From Bicyclus anynana (lineage: Eukaryota > Arthropoda > Insecta > Lepidoptera > Nymphalidae), in the NCBI RefSeq assembly GCF_947172395.1, contig NC_069099.1:15381740-15445739 (forward strand): a stretch of DNA of 64,000 nucleotides. The letters are read 5' to 3'. Positions 1-10,663 of the stretch are shown one piece after another (position 1 is the stretch's first letter; every line of letters starts with the position of its first letter). The notes beneath the pieces are model-generated. The model did no database searches and was not told the DNA's origin. It worked only from the letters and a program-made list of their open reading frames with translations. Both the position numbers and the translations under genes were made by a program.

Positions 1-225
1 CAACTTTTCAGTTGTGTGCATTTTTAATAAAAATTAAATATCACGTGTCTCCAGCGGTGAAGGAAAACATCGTGAGGAAACCTGCATAGCAGAGAATTTT
101 CATAATTCTCTGCATGTGTTTTTGCCAATCCGCATTGGGCCAGCGTGGTGGCCTATTGGCCTAACCCCTCTCATTCTGAGATGAGACTCGAGCTCAGCAG
201 TGAGCCTAATATAGGTTGATAACGA
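1..225 (+). repeat. SINE-A copy, head cut off by window edge
   Basis: Matches the body of SINE-A from the 'acttttcagttgtgtgcat' segment to the 'gtgagcc...ggttgataacga' tail. The tRNA-like head would lie left of the window. The orientation follows the other complete copies, for example 33742-34045. Confidence 0.9.
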
Positions 226-1027
226 CGAACGAACGATGACCTACACAACTGCACTATAGGTAGTTACAAAACAAATACACACAAATGTAAAAGAATAGGT
301 ATCTTTAATTATAAAATGCCAAATCACAAACGAATATGTTTTGAGTTTTTGTCAAACAAGCTCTGAAATGTTAACCGAATTTTATTTAAAAAATTTAGTT
401 ATTTAACCTGGAATTTTAAATTGAATTTCGCTTTATTATTTTATTTCGTTTTCATATCAATTGATTTGTAGAGTTAAAAAATATGAATAAAAATGTATGC
501 CTTTTAATGGAACTCTCGTAGACTTTAAGATACTGCGGCGTCGTGTTTCTAAGGGATTGTGTAAAGATTAATATTTCAATATTTACCTCTTTATAATATT
601 TGTATAGCTATATAGAAAAGTTATCTTAAATATTTTGTTTGTAATTAGTAAAAAACTAGAGTCGTTAATAAATTTCAAGCAAGTTTTTACAAAGTTCCGT
701 CCATGATAAAAAAGAGCGTCGACAAATTATAAAGGCATCTCAGCTTAATTGTCTCCTTTCTTTCGTAAAAACTTTTTCCGTAAGTTTCATTCCAAATTTG
801 ATACGCCTCGTTTATACACAATTACAATATTCCAAAATTGTTATTTGGGTATATATGATTTTATTTCCAGGAACAATCTGCCATTAATAAATCTATACTG
901 GAAGTGATTGTAATAAGAGTAGATGGGACAATAGTCCAGAACGTATCAAACATTTTAAATCCCCCCCCCACACCTCCCCATTTGACCCCTTTACCGTGGA
1001 TATATTGACATTCCATTGAGGTTAAAT
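226..1027. other. AT-rich stretch, no gene seen
   Basis: No ORF of note. The part at 500-640 weakly resembles the interior of old Helitron-like copies (compare 8755-8790). A short poly-C run lies near 961-969. Confidence 0.5.
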
Positions 1028-1168
1028 TATATACTATACTATACTATACTATAATATACTATACTATACTATACTATACTATACTATACTATACTATACT
1101 ATACTATACTATACTATACTATACTATACTATACTATACTATACTATACTATACTATACTATACTATA
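1028..1168. repeat. (TATAC)n pentanucleotide microsatellite
   Basis: About 28 tandem copies of the 5-bp unit with one imperfect unit near 1052. It is low-complexity and likely polymorphic in length. Confidence 0.98.
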
Positions 1169-1279
1169 GTACTGGTTAAATTTATAAATGGTTTCCTTAT
1201 AAAAAATAAAAAAAACCCCCGAATGTCATGAAATTATTAATAACAATTTCGATCAAATCATCAATATTATCTTTCAGTG

Positions 1280-1520
1280 CACTCTCATTTGAGACCCCAC
1301 ACTTCAGATATTCGGTTATTCTTCCCCACTTTCAACCCCTAGAACTTTAAAACGGCTCGACCGATTTTCATCAAACATATCTAAGAACCCATAAATCAGA
1401 TTTCATACCAAAAACTAAATTGAAATCGCTCCATCCGTTCAAGAGATGGTGCCACAGACAGACTGACAGACAGACAAACACGTCAAACTTATAACACCCC
1501 TCTTTTTCGTCGGGGGTTAA
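1280..1520 (+). repeat. Dispersed repeat ending in 'gtcgggggttaa'
   Basis: Contains the pattern 'cggctcgaccgattttcat', a GACAGACAGACAGAC run and a GGGGGTTAA end. This is the arrangement of short non-autonomous repeats common in lepidopteran genomes. It has related wording to the H1 interior (ccgtcgagtagttttt at 21748) but no direct alignable copy here, so the class is not assigned. Confidence 0.5.
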
Positions 1521-1734
1521 TAAAAGGAGTTGCACTCACAAATAAATTCTGAGAGTTGTACAAGAAATAAGGCGGTCCACAGCACGAGCAAACGTCCCCA
1601 ACGTTTGCTTAAGAAGCTTTTATAGCTCAATGATTCGGAAACTGATGCCCGAAAGGTTCTAGTTCCCACGCATTGTGCTTTTGTTGTAGCGACTCTTCGC
1701 AAGCTTTTCACTCAATTGGATAGGATTTTGTTGC

Positions 1735-1795
1735 CATGTTACGTTTGCCATGAATTTTTAACATGGCTATCTTGTTACATGGCAAACGTAACATG
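1735..1795. repeat. Perfect 18-bp inverted repeat (hairpin)
   Basis: Arms 1735-1752 and 1778-1795 (catgttacgtttgccatg and its exact complement) are separated by 25 nt. No flanking target duplication is evident. It could be a relic foldback element. Confidence 0.85.
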
Positions 1796-1825
1796 TTGCA
1801 TTTCCACGAGTCCATACGGAATAGA

Positions 1826-2476
1826 GAGCCGTGATAAAGGAGTGCATATGACCTTTGAGTAGGTTTAAATCTGGTCCTCTAATTTTCACTTATGTGTAGG
1901 CATGCACCTCTAATTTTCACTTATGTGTATTATAAGTAATTAAATATCACTTGTCTCAACGGGTAAGCGAAAAACATCTTGAGGAAACCTGCATATCTGA
2001 GAGTTTTCTTAATTTGCTACAAAAAAGAAAAAAATCAATAATCATTTATTTCAAGTAGGCTCAGTTTCAAGCAATTTTGATACGTCAGTTGACTATTTGT
2101 AAAGATTCTACCACCGGTTCGGAAGGCAGGTTCTGTTCCGATGTGGCTGAGAAGATACTGGCAAGAAACTCAACAGTTGCTCTTTTGAAAAAGTCATACA
2201 GTATTATAATTTACAATTGATAACAATTACAATTTACTATTTCCTGTGTGAAGGTGGAAGCTGATCCAATGGCCTCCAAGCGCTTTTATCTTTAAGGAAC
2301 TCATCAATGTTGTAGTAACCTCGACTAAGTAAATGTTTTTAACACATTGCTTAAAGCATTGCATTGGCAGGTTACATGTGTGAAGTCTGCCAATCCATAT
2401 TGGGCTAGCGTGGTGGTCTCTCATTCTAAGTGGAGATTCGTGCTCAACAGTGAGCCAAATATGGGTTTTTAATGGT
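1826..2476 (+). repeat. SINE-A copy split by an insertion
   Basis: The degenerate head starts at 1828 and the body runs to about 2020. It resumes at 2379 with 'tgaagtctgccaatcc' and ends in the ATGGG tail near 2470. The middle (2021-2378) is foreign. The head has lost part of the B box, and a short stretch around 1890-1930 is duplicated (cacctctaattttcactt repeats). Confidence 0.8.
2021..2378. repeat. LINE-tail-like insertion inside SINE-A
   Basis: Begins with an A-rich run and 'atcatttatttcaagtaggc', then has 'gattctaccaccggttcgg' and 'aagaaactcaacagttgctc'. The same segments recur at 17930-18100 and 14382-14410. They look like the 3' untranslated part of a lepidopteran LINE, possibly CR1-like. 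The clade is inferred, because no reverse transcriptase sequence is present. Confidence 0.55.
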
Positions 2477-2835
2477 AATACGGAATAGTTTTAGTAAATT
2501 ATTTAATTATTTATACGTCCATAATGAGTAGTTGGTAAATTTGATAACTATTTATATGGTGGATGCTCTAATTTATTTATTTATTTTTTTATAGAAAGAT
2601 TTAACTGTTAATTTCAATTTCCTTGTCATCAAGATGGTTATAGAAAAACTAGCTAAATAGGCGAAGAACAAACTCAAAATCTCTTCGATTTTCTGGCCGT
2701 TGAGTTTTTGAGAATCTCATCCAATTAGTGTTTTGCAGGTACAGTTTTCTGATATGAGAGGGTTCGGCTTGATTCTTTCAATGAAGTTTGGGTTTTAGAA
2801 ATAATAAATATCGGTTGAACGGGATGCAGTATTAA

Positions 2836-2988
2836 AGCCTCAATAGCTCAACGGTAAGAGTGGTTGGACTCATCACCGAGGGGTGGTGGTTCGATCCCCG
2901 CCCCGTTGGTTCCCGACTAGTTGGAGGGGAATAGGAATATTGGTCATATTATAAAAGATATGGCAAATATTCTTTTAAAATAAAAAAA
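2836..2988 (+). repeat. SINE-C copy, near full length
   Basis: The tRNA-like head has A box TAGCTCAACGG and B box GGTTCGATCCC. It is followed by 'cccgactagttggagggga', 'aatattggtcatattataa' and an AT-rich tail. An internal piece ('ctattgtcgtacccactcc', seen at 52710) is missing. This copy defines the family together with 16082-16240. Confidence 0.85.
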
Positions 2989-3584
2989 ACACTACATTTG
3001 CAAGTTACCTTTAGTAACAAATAAAACTTATTATATCTAGTATGTTAAAATTCTGAACTGAATAATTTATCATAATTAACCTAATTTAAAGCCTAACTAC
3101 TAGTCAAGTATTTTTCTTTATAGTATAAGCGATATGGATGTCAGAACCATCACGCAGCTCCAATGCAGGGTTAAAGTGATATTGTTTTGACTTTTCACGA
3201 TCACTATCAGATGTTTGCATAGCTTTTATCGCGAGCTTTAAGCGTGGCGACCAAATCAAGAAATTCCGTAACGAAAATTAACCTAACACCCAAGCCGTGC
3301 ATCAAGTTAACACATTGCGACGTTGTTATATCGAGTCAACTACAGAACAGAGTTCGACTCCAGCTAAATTTAAAGACATTTTTAATTTTTTTTATTTATT
3401 TATTGATTTCTAAAAAAAACTTCATAAATAAAATAAATAAATAATTATAATTGCTTAATTGATAAAAAATGGTAAGCAATAGCTTTTTTTTATTGATAAT
3501 CACTAAAACCGGTTGAATTTGCTCTCCAAGAAACGGAATCGTTCCGCCATCGACTTTCTAAGTATACCTAGGCTAAAAATTTTT
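2989..3584. other. AT-rich stretch, no gene seen
   Basis: The 66-residue ORF at 3244-3444 has no recognisable domain and an AT-driven composition (Lys, Ile, Asn, Phe rich), so I do not call it a gene. Confidence 0.5.
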
Positions 3585-3695
3585 AGTCGGCAGAAAGAAG
3601 AGTTGAATATTTCATAGCCCGGATCCAGGTATCAAACGCAGGACCTCGTTGTCTGAAGCCATACAAATTAACCGTTGAACCAACGAGGGGTGAAA
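3585..3695 (-). repeat. SINE-D-like tRNA-derived fragment
   Basis: The reverse strand reads a tRNA-like head (GTTGGTTCAACGG, then 'aacgaggtcctgcgtttga') followed by a decayed body. Both Pol III boxes have drifted. Confidence 0.45.
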
Positions 3696-3869
3696 ACTGA
3701 GTACTTATCAATATTTGCCCAGTTTTTTGATTACATAGACTGATAGAGAATTTTAAAAAGAGAAAATAAAAGAGCGAATGATTATTTTTATGAAAGTCTG
3801 TTCTTTGTAATTATAATGGTTAGTGATCGTGTACTTTTGTATAAAACATCAACTTCGGAAAATTTAGGC

Positions 3870-4289
3870 TAAAGGTGGGTACAGATTGGTGTAATGCAAC
3901 ATGTAATGCAACATGCAATGCAAGAATTTGACGTCCACATTGCTCGATATCACGAATGCTCGTGGTTTGGACGCCTCGCGCGCACGAACTGCGCCTGGGT
4001 CGCGCACGCTCCGAGCGTTACAACTCGTGCGCGGTTCGATCCGAGATTTGTCGATTTTTGGTACGAACACAAAGGGGCGCGCAGTGTGCGCAGGACTGAG
4101 CCGTGGACGGTCGTTCGTTTCGTTCGCATGCGCAACGATCATGGTGGTGAGGGCTAGTGTTTGTTACGAAATGCGGGAACAGATGTTTGCGTACCGCGCG
4201 CGCCACACGTCCAAGGCAGCAGGGAACATGCAATGTAAGGCAGAATATTACATTACATGTTGCATTGCACCAATCTGTACCCACCTTAA
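3870..4289. mobile_element. PIF/Harbinger-like MITE with TAA target duplication
   Basis: The element proper is 3873-4286 (414 bp). The terminal inverted repeats begin AGGTGGGTACAGATTGGTG on both ends and continue with 'aatgcaacatgtaatg'. Both sides are flanked by TAA (3870-3872, 4287-4289). A 3-bp TWA target duplication is characteristic of PIF/Harbinger elements. The interior (about 3955-4200) is strikingly GC- and CpG-rich against the AT-rich surroundings. It opens reading frames of 61-175 residues in several frames on both strands, which is expected of stop-poor GC-rich DNA and not of a transposase. No transposase motif is visible, so it is non-autonomous. Confidence 0.82.
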
Positions 4290-4496
4290 GAGGTTAGTTT
4301 GGGACGTGAATGAATTTATTAATACTTTGTGCTATACACTCCAAGTTGCCGGCAATGAATTATATGTAACCCCTAATGGCTCGTTGGTTTTGCGAAACTA
4401 CCAAGGAAACAGAAGTATGATAAATGTTACAGTACTTTAAAACTATTTCCAGAAACAAAAAGTAGAACTATTATTTAAGAATTGGTTGTATTTTCA

Positions 4497-4725
4497 TCCT
4501 ACTAATATTATAAACGCGAAAGATTGTATGGATGTTTATTTGAATGTTTGTTACTCTATAACGCCGCAACTACTGAACCGATTTAGTTGAAATTTAGAAC
4601 GAAGATAGATAATACCCGGGATTAACACATAGAACTACTTTTTATCCCAAAAAATCCCTCGGTTTTTGCGAGATTTGCGAAAAACTGAATTCCACGATCG
4701 GACGAAGTTTCAGGCGTCCGTGTGT
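4497..4725 (+). mobile_element. H4 Helitron-like element, decayed 3' end
   Basis: Starts with TC after an A (A|TCCTACTAATATTATAAA) and carries 'actgaaccgatttagttga', 'attaacacatag' and the 3' 'gacgaagtttcaggcgtccg'. The final CTAG is mutated (gtgtg). The assignment rests on similarity to the clean copies at 9739-10107 and 55794-56163. Confidence 0.7.
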
Positions 4726-4736
4726 ATATAGATACA

Positions 4737-5041
4737 GCCGTGATAGGCCAGTGGATATGACCTCTGCCTCAGATTTCGGAGGGTGTGGGTTCGAATCCGG
4801 TCCGGGGCATGCACCTCCAACTTTTCAGTTGTGTGCCTTTTAAGAAATTAAATATCACACACGAAGAAAATATCGTGAGGAAACCTGCATACCAGAGAAT
4901 TTTCTTAATTCTCTGCGTGTGTGAAGTCTGCCAATCCGCATTAAGCCACCGTGGTGGACTGTTGGCCTAACCCCTCTCATTCTGAGAGGAGACTCGAGCT
5001 CAGCAGTGAGCCGAATATGGGTTGATAATGATGAATGATGA
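4737..5041 (+). repeat. SINE-A copy, full length
   Basis: Head at 4737 with the perfect B box GGTTCGAATCC (4789-4799). The body has 'cgtgaggaaacctgcatac' and 'agcagtgagccgaatatgg', and the tail is (ATGATG)n. The small ORF at 4785-4970 is an accident of this SINE. Confidence 0.93.
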
Positions 5042-5061
5042 TAGATATAAGTATACTGACT

Positions 5062-5228
5062 ACCTTGTTGGTTTAAGTAGTTAGTCTATCTGGTTTCGTG
5101 TCACGAGGTCCTAGGTTTGAATGATGATTTGGTTTATATGGGCTGCTGAGTTTTTCTTTCTTAAGAAATTTTCAGTTAAAATTCCACTCGCAACGAGAAA
5201 CCCACGAGTACCTTGAAATTTCAACTTT
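5062..5228 (+). repeat. SINE-D copy
   Basis: A degenerate tRNA-like head containing 'acgaggtcctaggtttgaa' is followed by 'aaattttcagttaaaattcc', shared with 6113-6270. Confidence 0.6.
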
Positions 5229-5287
5229 TTGTGGGGAAATCAGTAATAATAATAAAATTAAGAAGCGTTACAGGGTGCTACTAAGAA

Positions 5288-5622
5288 TTTTTTTTTTTTT
5301 TTTATTCTTTTACAAGTTAGCCCTTGACTATAATCTCACCTGATGGTAAGTGATGATGCAGTCTAAGATGGAAGCGGGCTAACTTGGTAGGAGGAGGATG
5401 AAAATCCACACCCCTTTCGGTTTCTACACGGAATCGTACCGGAACGCTAAATCGCTTGGCGGTACGTCTTTGCCGGTAGGGTGGTAACTAGCCACGGCTG
5501 AAGCCTCCCACCAGCCAGACCTGGACAAATTAAGAAAATCTCAATGTGCCCAGCCGGGGATCGAACCCAGGACCTCGGTATTGTATATCCACCGCGCATA
5601 CCACTGCGCCACAGAGGCCGTC
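5288..5622 (-). repeat. SINE-B copy, full length
   Basis: On the minus strand the head reads TGGCGCAGTGG ... GGTTCGATCCC (A and B boxes near 5611-5601 and 5564-5554). The body ends near 5300 with 'ctaacttgtaaaagaataaa' and a run of A. This is the best complete example of the family. Confidence 0.93.
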
Positions 5623-5670
5623 AAAAATTGCTGGAAAAGGAATTCTCTTTCCTATAATAAAAGACTGCAC

Positions 5671-5825
5671 GGCCATTCTCTAACGATGTTTTGTATAACT
5701 CGCAAGTGCGAGTTACATATTCACCGCTATCTTTCTCATTCTGTAGTATCGTATTAGAAAGAGAGAGATAGAGGTGAATTCATAACTCGCACTTGAGAGT
5801 TATAAAAATATCGTTACAAAATAGC
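5671..5825. mobile_element. Foldback MITE with arms of about 68 bp
   Basis: The left arm from 5671 and the right arm ending at 5825 are complementary over most of their length (taacgat..., ataactcgcaagtgcgagtt, ttcacc.ctatctt). A short centre lies around 5740-5755. A diverged relative lies at 45338-45445, so this is a family and not a single palindrome. No transposase is present. Confidence 0.75.
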
Positions 5826-6112
5826 CTAGCTTTTCTTGTATTAATACGAGTACATTAAAACAAATTATGATATAAACATGAGAGATGCTTTACGTAATTT
5901 GCAAATAATTTATTCAAGGGAATACCTAAATAAACTTCGTAAATTCTTTAATTCGAAATAAACTTTCTCCAAGCCGGCGTTACAGGAAGCAAGCTGACAC
6001 GTCCAATTTAAAGAGGATCGTATTTCAAAGGCTGTTTTGAAGTTAACAAAACAACCATTTATACGTCAACGTAACTTGACTTGGATTAAGTGAAGTTAAG
6101 CTTTATTTGCAC

Positions 6113-6268
6113 TGACTCATTGGTCCAGCGGTTATGATTTCGGATCGCGAGGTCCTGGTGTCGAATCCTAGTTCGAGCTATGAGATACTTAGTTATTTCT
6201 TATAAGAATATACCTTCTTATAAGAACTTTTCAGTTAAAATTGCCCCACAATTGAGAATTTGGTGGTG
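6113..6268 (+). repeat. SINE-D copy
   Basis: tRNA-like head TGGTCCAGCGG ... 'gcgaggtcctggtgtcgaat', then 'acttttcagttaaaattgcc'. This is the clearest member of the family in the window. Confidence 0.7.
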
Positions 6269-6387
6269 TTATCATAAAAATCAATATATTCAAACCAAGT
6301 CATCATCCCCATTGCTCGAGAAACGAATTGGGCAACTGTAATGTTTCTCTGGGCATATTTCATGTAAATAAATAAATAAAATAAAAT

Positions 6388-6451
6388 CTTAGATTACACT
6401 TGTCATCCGTTGAGATTGCAGTGAAGGGTTAACTTGTAATGAATAAAAAAA
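6388..6451 (+). repeat. SINE-B 3' fragment
   Basis: Matches the last ~60 bp of SINE-B: 'gagattgcagtgaagggtta', 'acttgtaatgaataaaaaaa'. Confidence 0.7.
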
Positions 6452-6808
6452 GGACGGGGATTGGTAAGGGAATAAAAACAAGCTATCCTAGATAAAGTTA
6501 TTTATAGGTAACTGTCTGCCCTACATCTGATAATTTAATTAACAGATGGCGATAGTCTCCGCGGAAAATTGATTAACGACCACCAGTTGGGTGATTAAGG
6601 GTGTCCTAAGCCTGTATTCGAATATTTGTACAAAGGGTTATAAATTTGGAAGAATATAAAAGTCTGGTTTCTAGTTATATTTCAGTCCTTTTAAGAGCGG
6701 AGTTATAGAGAATTTCAACTGAAATTTAAAATACAAAACAATATTTTTTAATCATGGCGGCGATTAATTCAAATTCCTCATAATTTTGTTAACTAAGTTA
6801 TAAGTTAT
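6452..6808. other. No recognisable feature
   Basis: AT-rich with no ORF, tRNA-like head or inverted repeat that I could recognise. Confidence 0.4.
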
Positions 6809-6863
6809 GCTTGGAAGTCCCTAAAAAAGGCCTATGTCCTGTAGTGGATGTCCATCGGCTGTT

Positions 6864-6893
<30 letters not shown>
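6809..6893 (+). mobile_element. RTE-A 3' terminus with (GAT)n tail
   Basis: Contains only the last codons and tail: 'ttggaagtccctaaaaaagg', 'cctatgtcctgtagtggatg', then (GAT)n at 6864-6893. Extreme 5' truncation is usual for RTE insertions. Confidence 0.85.
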
Positions 6894-6894
<1 letters not shown>

Positions 6895-7375
6895 CTAATG
6901 AAATCCGCGCCTGAGTCCGTTAGACTAATATATACAAATATTATGTCGCGGTGTTTGTGGTCGCTATTTCAATGTTTTTTTTTAATTTGGTACTCATGAG
7001 AATAGGTAGGTAAGTTACTTTTCACTCACTTCCCCTACCCCTATTTTTATTTTTGTCTGATATTTTATATATTTTTTACGCTATTTTAGTATTTTTGTAT
7101 GATAGATATTTATATGGCTGAATGTTGGCCGAGTCAGCTAGGATAATATATAATATAATATAAATATAATTATGGTATATGACCATAATACCTTGTGGCA
7201 TACTGCTTCATCTCCAAGATAGAAATATCAGAATCCACTTGCTTTGTCTTGTAACTTGTCAGAAGTAAACTTAGAGAGGTTTAAACTGTAAGCTGGTGCC
7301 GTTGTCTGACAGCTTTGCAAGCTGCTATTTTAGCATATTGCACTAAAGTCTATATTACGAGGACTATTTGAACTT
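6894..7375. other. No recognisable feature
   Basis: Mostly unique-looking AT-rich DNA. A low-complexity TATAATATAA run lies near 7142-7172. No gene is supported. Confidence 0.4.
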
Positions 7376-7659
7376 CAGACCAATTATAGAAGGACCTGTA
7401 TCGCACTCATAGTCACGAACATAATTGTCTGTCATTTTCTAAAGAAAACGAGCTTAGATTTGATATATATCTTAAACTAAACTAGAAATTTTTGTACTTA
7501 TTTATTTTAGGTATTTTTACGGAGCTCTATAACCGACGAACACGATTACAACTATTTAACATCGATACAATTTTTCTATAATCGCATTAGATCGTTGATC
7601 ATATACTTTGACAGAAAAGTAACGTCTAGCGAGGCAGGCCCTATACAATAATTGGTCTG
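7376..7659. mobile_element. Candidate MITE, TIR CAGACCAATTAT
   Basis: The perfect 12-bp terminal repeat is at 7376-7387 and 7648-7659. It extends imperfectly inward (aggacctg against caggccct) and one more base outward. No target duplication could be recognised and there is no coding capacity. Confidence 0.6.
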
Positions 7660-7761
7660 AGATTTGAACAAAGACACATTTTTATACTACATTTATTTAA
7701 TTAACTATATATAACTTTGCGACTTCTCAAAATATATCTAAATATCCATACTTCACATAAA

Positions 7762-7956
7762 CATATTATAAGGCGAAAGTTTGTGTGTATGTTTGTTACT
7801 CCTTTGCCTGCGGCTACTAAAGCGATTTGGCAGAAAATTGAATTGGTTATAAGTTTTACTATGGATTAATACACAGGTTTTTCATACCGGAAAAATCCAT
7901 GATTTCCGCGGGATTTATGAAAAAGTAATTTCCACGCGTAGTACGGAAAGCTACTT
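7762..7956 (+). mobile_element. H4 Helitron-like remnant
   Basis: Shares 'gcgaaagtttgtgtgtatgt', 'ttactatggattaatacaca' and 'cgcgggatttatgaaaaa' with other H4 copies. Both termini are eroded. Confidence 0.65.
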
Positions 7957-8835
7957 CGGCGCGTAACACCACACGTATTTGATCTCCGTATTTAAACGGA
8001 AACGAAAACTTGAAAAATATTTTACCACTAGAAAGTCACGTAATCTGTGAGTATCTTAAGCTAGTTTTCATTCACGTTTTATCTCAGAAATACTAAATAT
8101 GCTGGTGAAACAGCGGGGCGTCAACTAGCTGTAAGATACGCCTTCAGAAGGGATGCTAAAAAAGCAACGGAATAAAAAGCATTCCAAAGCATGCTAATGC
8201 CGGCTTTAAACGATCTAATGTACGAACACGTCCATACAACATTCGGTAGATAAATAAAATTTACATTTAGCCATACACGCTTGATTAATGGTGACGTTGC
8301 AGGTTGATAAGGGCCGCTGGATTTAATCCTATTCGTATTTGTACATGTATGCGTATTTGTAGGTACATGTATCCGTATTTGTATATATTCGTATCCGTGT
8401 CACGGGCGGAAATAAAATATTTATCTTTTAGCTTCAATATTTAATGGAGATAACGCATAAATATAGCGGAAGACGTAATTGAATAATTTATAACTGAGGA
8501 ATAATTTATGCTAGACTGTGAAAAAGAATGTAACTAGAATGTGTTTCTTGGTAGGGGTCAAAGTTAATGTCAAGATACCTACATAAATAATAAAAAATCG
8601 TAAAAGATTATTTTGACATTAGCCGACGCCGCGCAGTTTCTCGGGATTATAAGATAGTCTATGATACTTACAGATAACGTGGCTTTCTAGTCGTAGATGA
8701 ATATTCAAAATCGATTCAGTAGATCCAGAGATTTCTTACAACATCACAAACTTTACCTCTTTATATTATTTGCATAGAAGTATAGAATATTATTTTTATT
8801 TTTTTACTAATTGTGGCTATTTTTATTCTGTTTCT
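7957..8835. other. Mostly unassigned, with an old Helitron-like relic at 8615-8795
   Basis: 8615-8795 reads like a reverse-oriented relic of an H2-type element ('agccgacgccgcgcagtttc', then 'agatccagagatttctta'). An imperfect repetition of 'cgtatttgtacatgtat' lies at 8331-8400. There is no gene. Confidence 0.45.
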
Positions 8836-9057
8836 GGAGGGCATAGGTTCGAATCCGGTTCGGGGCAATGCACCTCCAACTTTTCAGTTATGTGCGTTTT
8901 AAAAATTTAAATTCGCTAAAGGAATACATCGTGAGGAAACTTGCATACGGGCCAGCGTGAAGGACTATTGGACTAACCCCTCTGATTCTGAGAGGAGACT
9001 CGTGCTCAGCAGTGAGCCGAATATGAGTTGATAATGATGATGATGATGAAGATGATA
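8836..9057 (+). repeat. SINE-A copy, internally deleted
   Basis: The A box part of the head is lost. The B box region 'ggttcgaatccggttcgggg' is retained. About 50 bp between 'gaaacttgcatac' and 'gggccagcgtg' are missing. The tail is (ATG)n. Confidence 0.85.
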
Positions 9058-9147
9058 TATAGATAGATATCATCAATGCATGTTAATTAAATTGAAGTGT
9101 CCGTCTGTGATTTCTAAGTAAAATGTGTTTTTGTCTCAATCTTTTTA

Positions 9148-9330
9148 AAATTTTTGTCTGTCTGTCTTTCTGTTTGACCGGGCTGATCTTCGGAACAGCT
9201 AAACGGATTTTAATAGGAGATAGTAAAGGTTATGGAGCAAAATATAGGCTACTTTTTCCCGAAATATCCATGGATCCCACCGTATTTATGAAAAACTGAT
9301 CTTCACGCGTTCGAAGTCGCATGAGTACGT
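9148..9330 (+). mobile_element. H4 Helitron-like remnant
   Basis: Contains a GTCTGTCTGTC start, 'gctaaacggattttaatagg', 'aaaatataggctactttttc', 'tatgaaaaactga' and the 3' 'cacgcgttcgaagtcgc' with no intact CTAG. Confidence 0.6.
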
Positions 9331-9738
9331 TAGTCTTAAATAAGAATACCGATTTCATATATTGATCTGTCAAAAACGCGTTACTTTCAAGTTAAAAAAT
9401 TGATCAATTCGAAAATATTTTATCATTCAAAATTCATTCGTTAATTTTTTTCCAACCGTATAATTTTATTCAATACACCTTTACAGTAAAAATCTGGACG
9501 TGTTGAAGTGACACATTTCAATTTAAAAGTAGACCACTCTTTTGAAAGACACTTCATATTTTTCGTTGCATTTTTTTTATTCATACGATATCTGTTGAGA
9601 TAAATAAAAAAAAAAGGTAAAAATTCCCATTTCAGGTATTTATTTCTTATTAAAGTTACAGCAGCATCTTTTTAGTTTTTAGTTGATTTAAAAATAATTG
9701 AATTAATTATTTAATAACTAGATGACATAGTCCTACTA

Positions 9739-10107
9739 TCCTACTAATATTATATACGCGAAAGTTAGTATGGATATATGTTTGTTTGGATGTTTGTTAC
9801 TCTTTAACGCCGCTACTACAGAAGCGATTTGGCTGAAGTTTTGAATGGATATAGATTTTACTCTGGATTAACACAAAGGCTACTTTTTACATGGATTCCC
9901 GAGATTTGCGAAAACCTGATGATTTTGATGGTATGAATGTTTGTTACTCTTTCACGGCTCGGCTACTGAGCCGAATCACCTGAAATTTGCAGTAGAGATA
10001 GTCTGGGTTAACACATAGGCCACTTTTCATTCCGGAAAAATTCATGGTTCCCGCGGGGTTTTTGAAAAACTGAATTCCATGCGAACGAAATCGCGAGCGT
10101 CCGCTAG
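9739..10107 (+). mobile_element. H4 Helitron-like element, two overlapping partial copies
   Basis: Starts A|TCCTACTAATATTATATA at 9739 and ends GCGTCCGCTAG|T at 10104-10107, the TC...CTAG form of a Helitron. The interior motif series ('gtatgaatgtttgttactct', 'gctactgagccgaatcacct', 'ttaacacataggc') occurs twice, at 9780-9915 and 9940-10070. So either one copy is inserted into another or it is an internal duplication. A short ORF on the minus strand here is spurious. Confidence 0.75.
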
Positions 10108-10435
10108 TAACTCTTATAAAATACAGTTTCAACAAACAAGTTAATTTCTTCACTTATCAATAAACAACCGCATTGTAATTACAATATTGCAGCGCTGCAT
10201 TTTCTCGAGATCTGTAACATTCGAAAATGGAATAATTTAAAACTATCATTATTTTTCTTCACTGTGAGACAAACGTTCTAATTGGCCAACAAACACAGCG
10301 CACGTTTTCATTAGCCAATCATGTCAGAGTTGTCTTTGTTACTACGCAGAGTATCAAATTACGAATACCATTTTTATTCTGATAAAGAATAATTTTCCTT
10401 CCATTGAGTCGCAAAAACTGCCAGGACAAAAGTCC
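10108..10435. other. No recognisable feature
   Basis: AT-rich DNA without a supported gene or element. Confidence 0.35.
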
Positions 10436-10498
10436 TGCGGGCGGACTGGATCGAACCTATGACCTCTTAGTCACTTGGGTTTCTTTACCATAGAGCTG
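10436..10498 (-). repeat. tRNA-like SINE head relic
   Basis: The reverse strand reads AGCTCTATGGT ... GGTTCGATCCA, recognisable A and B boxes about 30 nt apart. No body from a known family here follows. Confidence 0.5.
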
Positions 10499-10663
10499 TT
10501 AAGGCTTAGAATATACGTGTCATAACTTTTTCTCAAGATATTTATGCGTAAAAGATAATTTAAGAATGCCTATTCAAGTCTGATATGGTCTTTAAAGGTT
10601 AATTTACTAGAATATTCCGATAACATTCGATTTATAGCAATAAATGTGCAAAGACTTATGATC

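Noticed and set aside
3913..4440. 175-codon ORF, apparently a sizeable protein
   Set aside because: Lies in the GC-rich core of the MITE at 3873-4286, continues out of it, and competing ORFs occupy other frames on both strands. No domain and no splice context.
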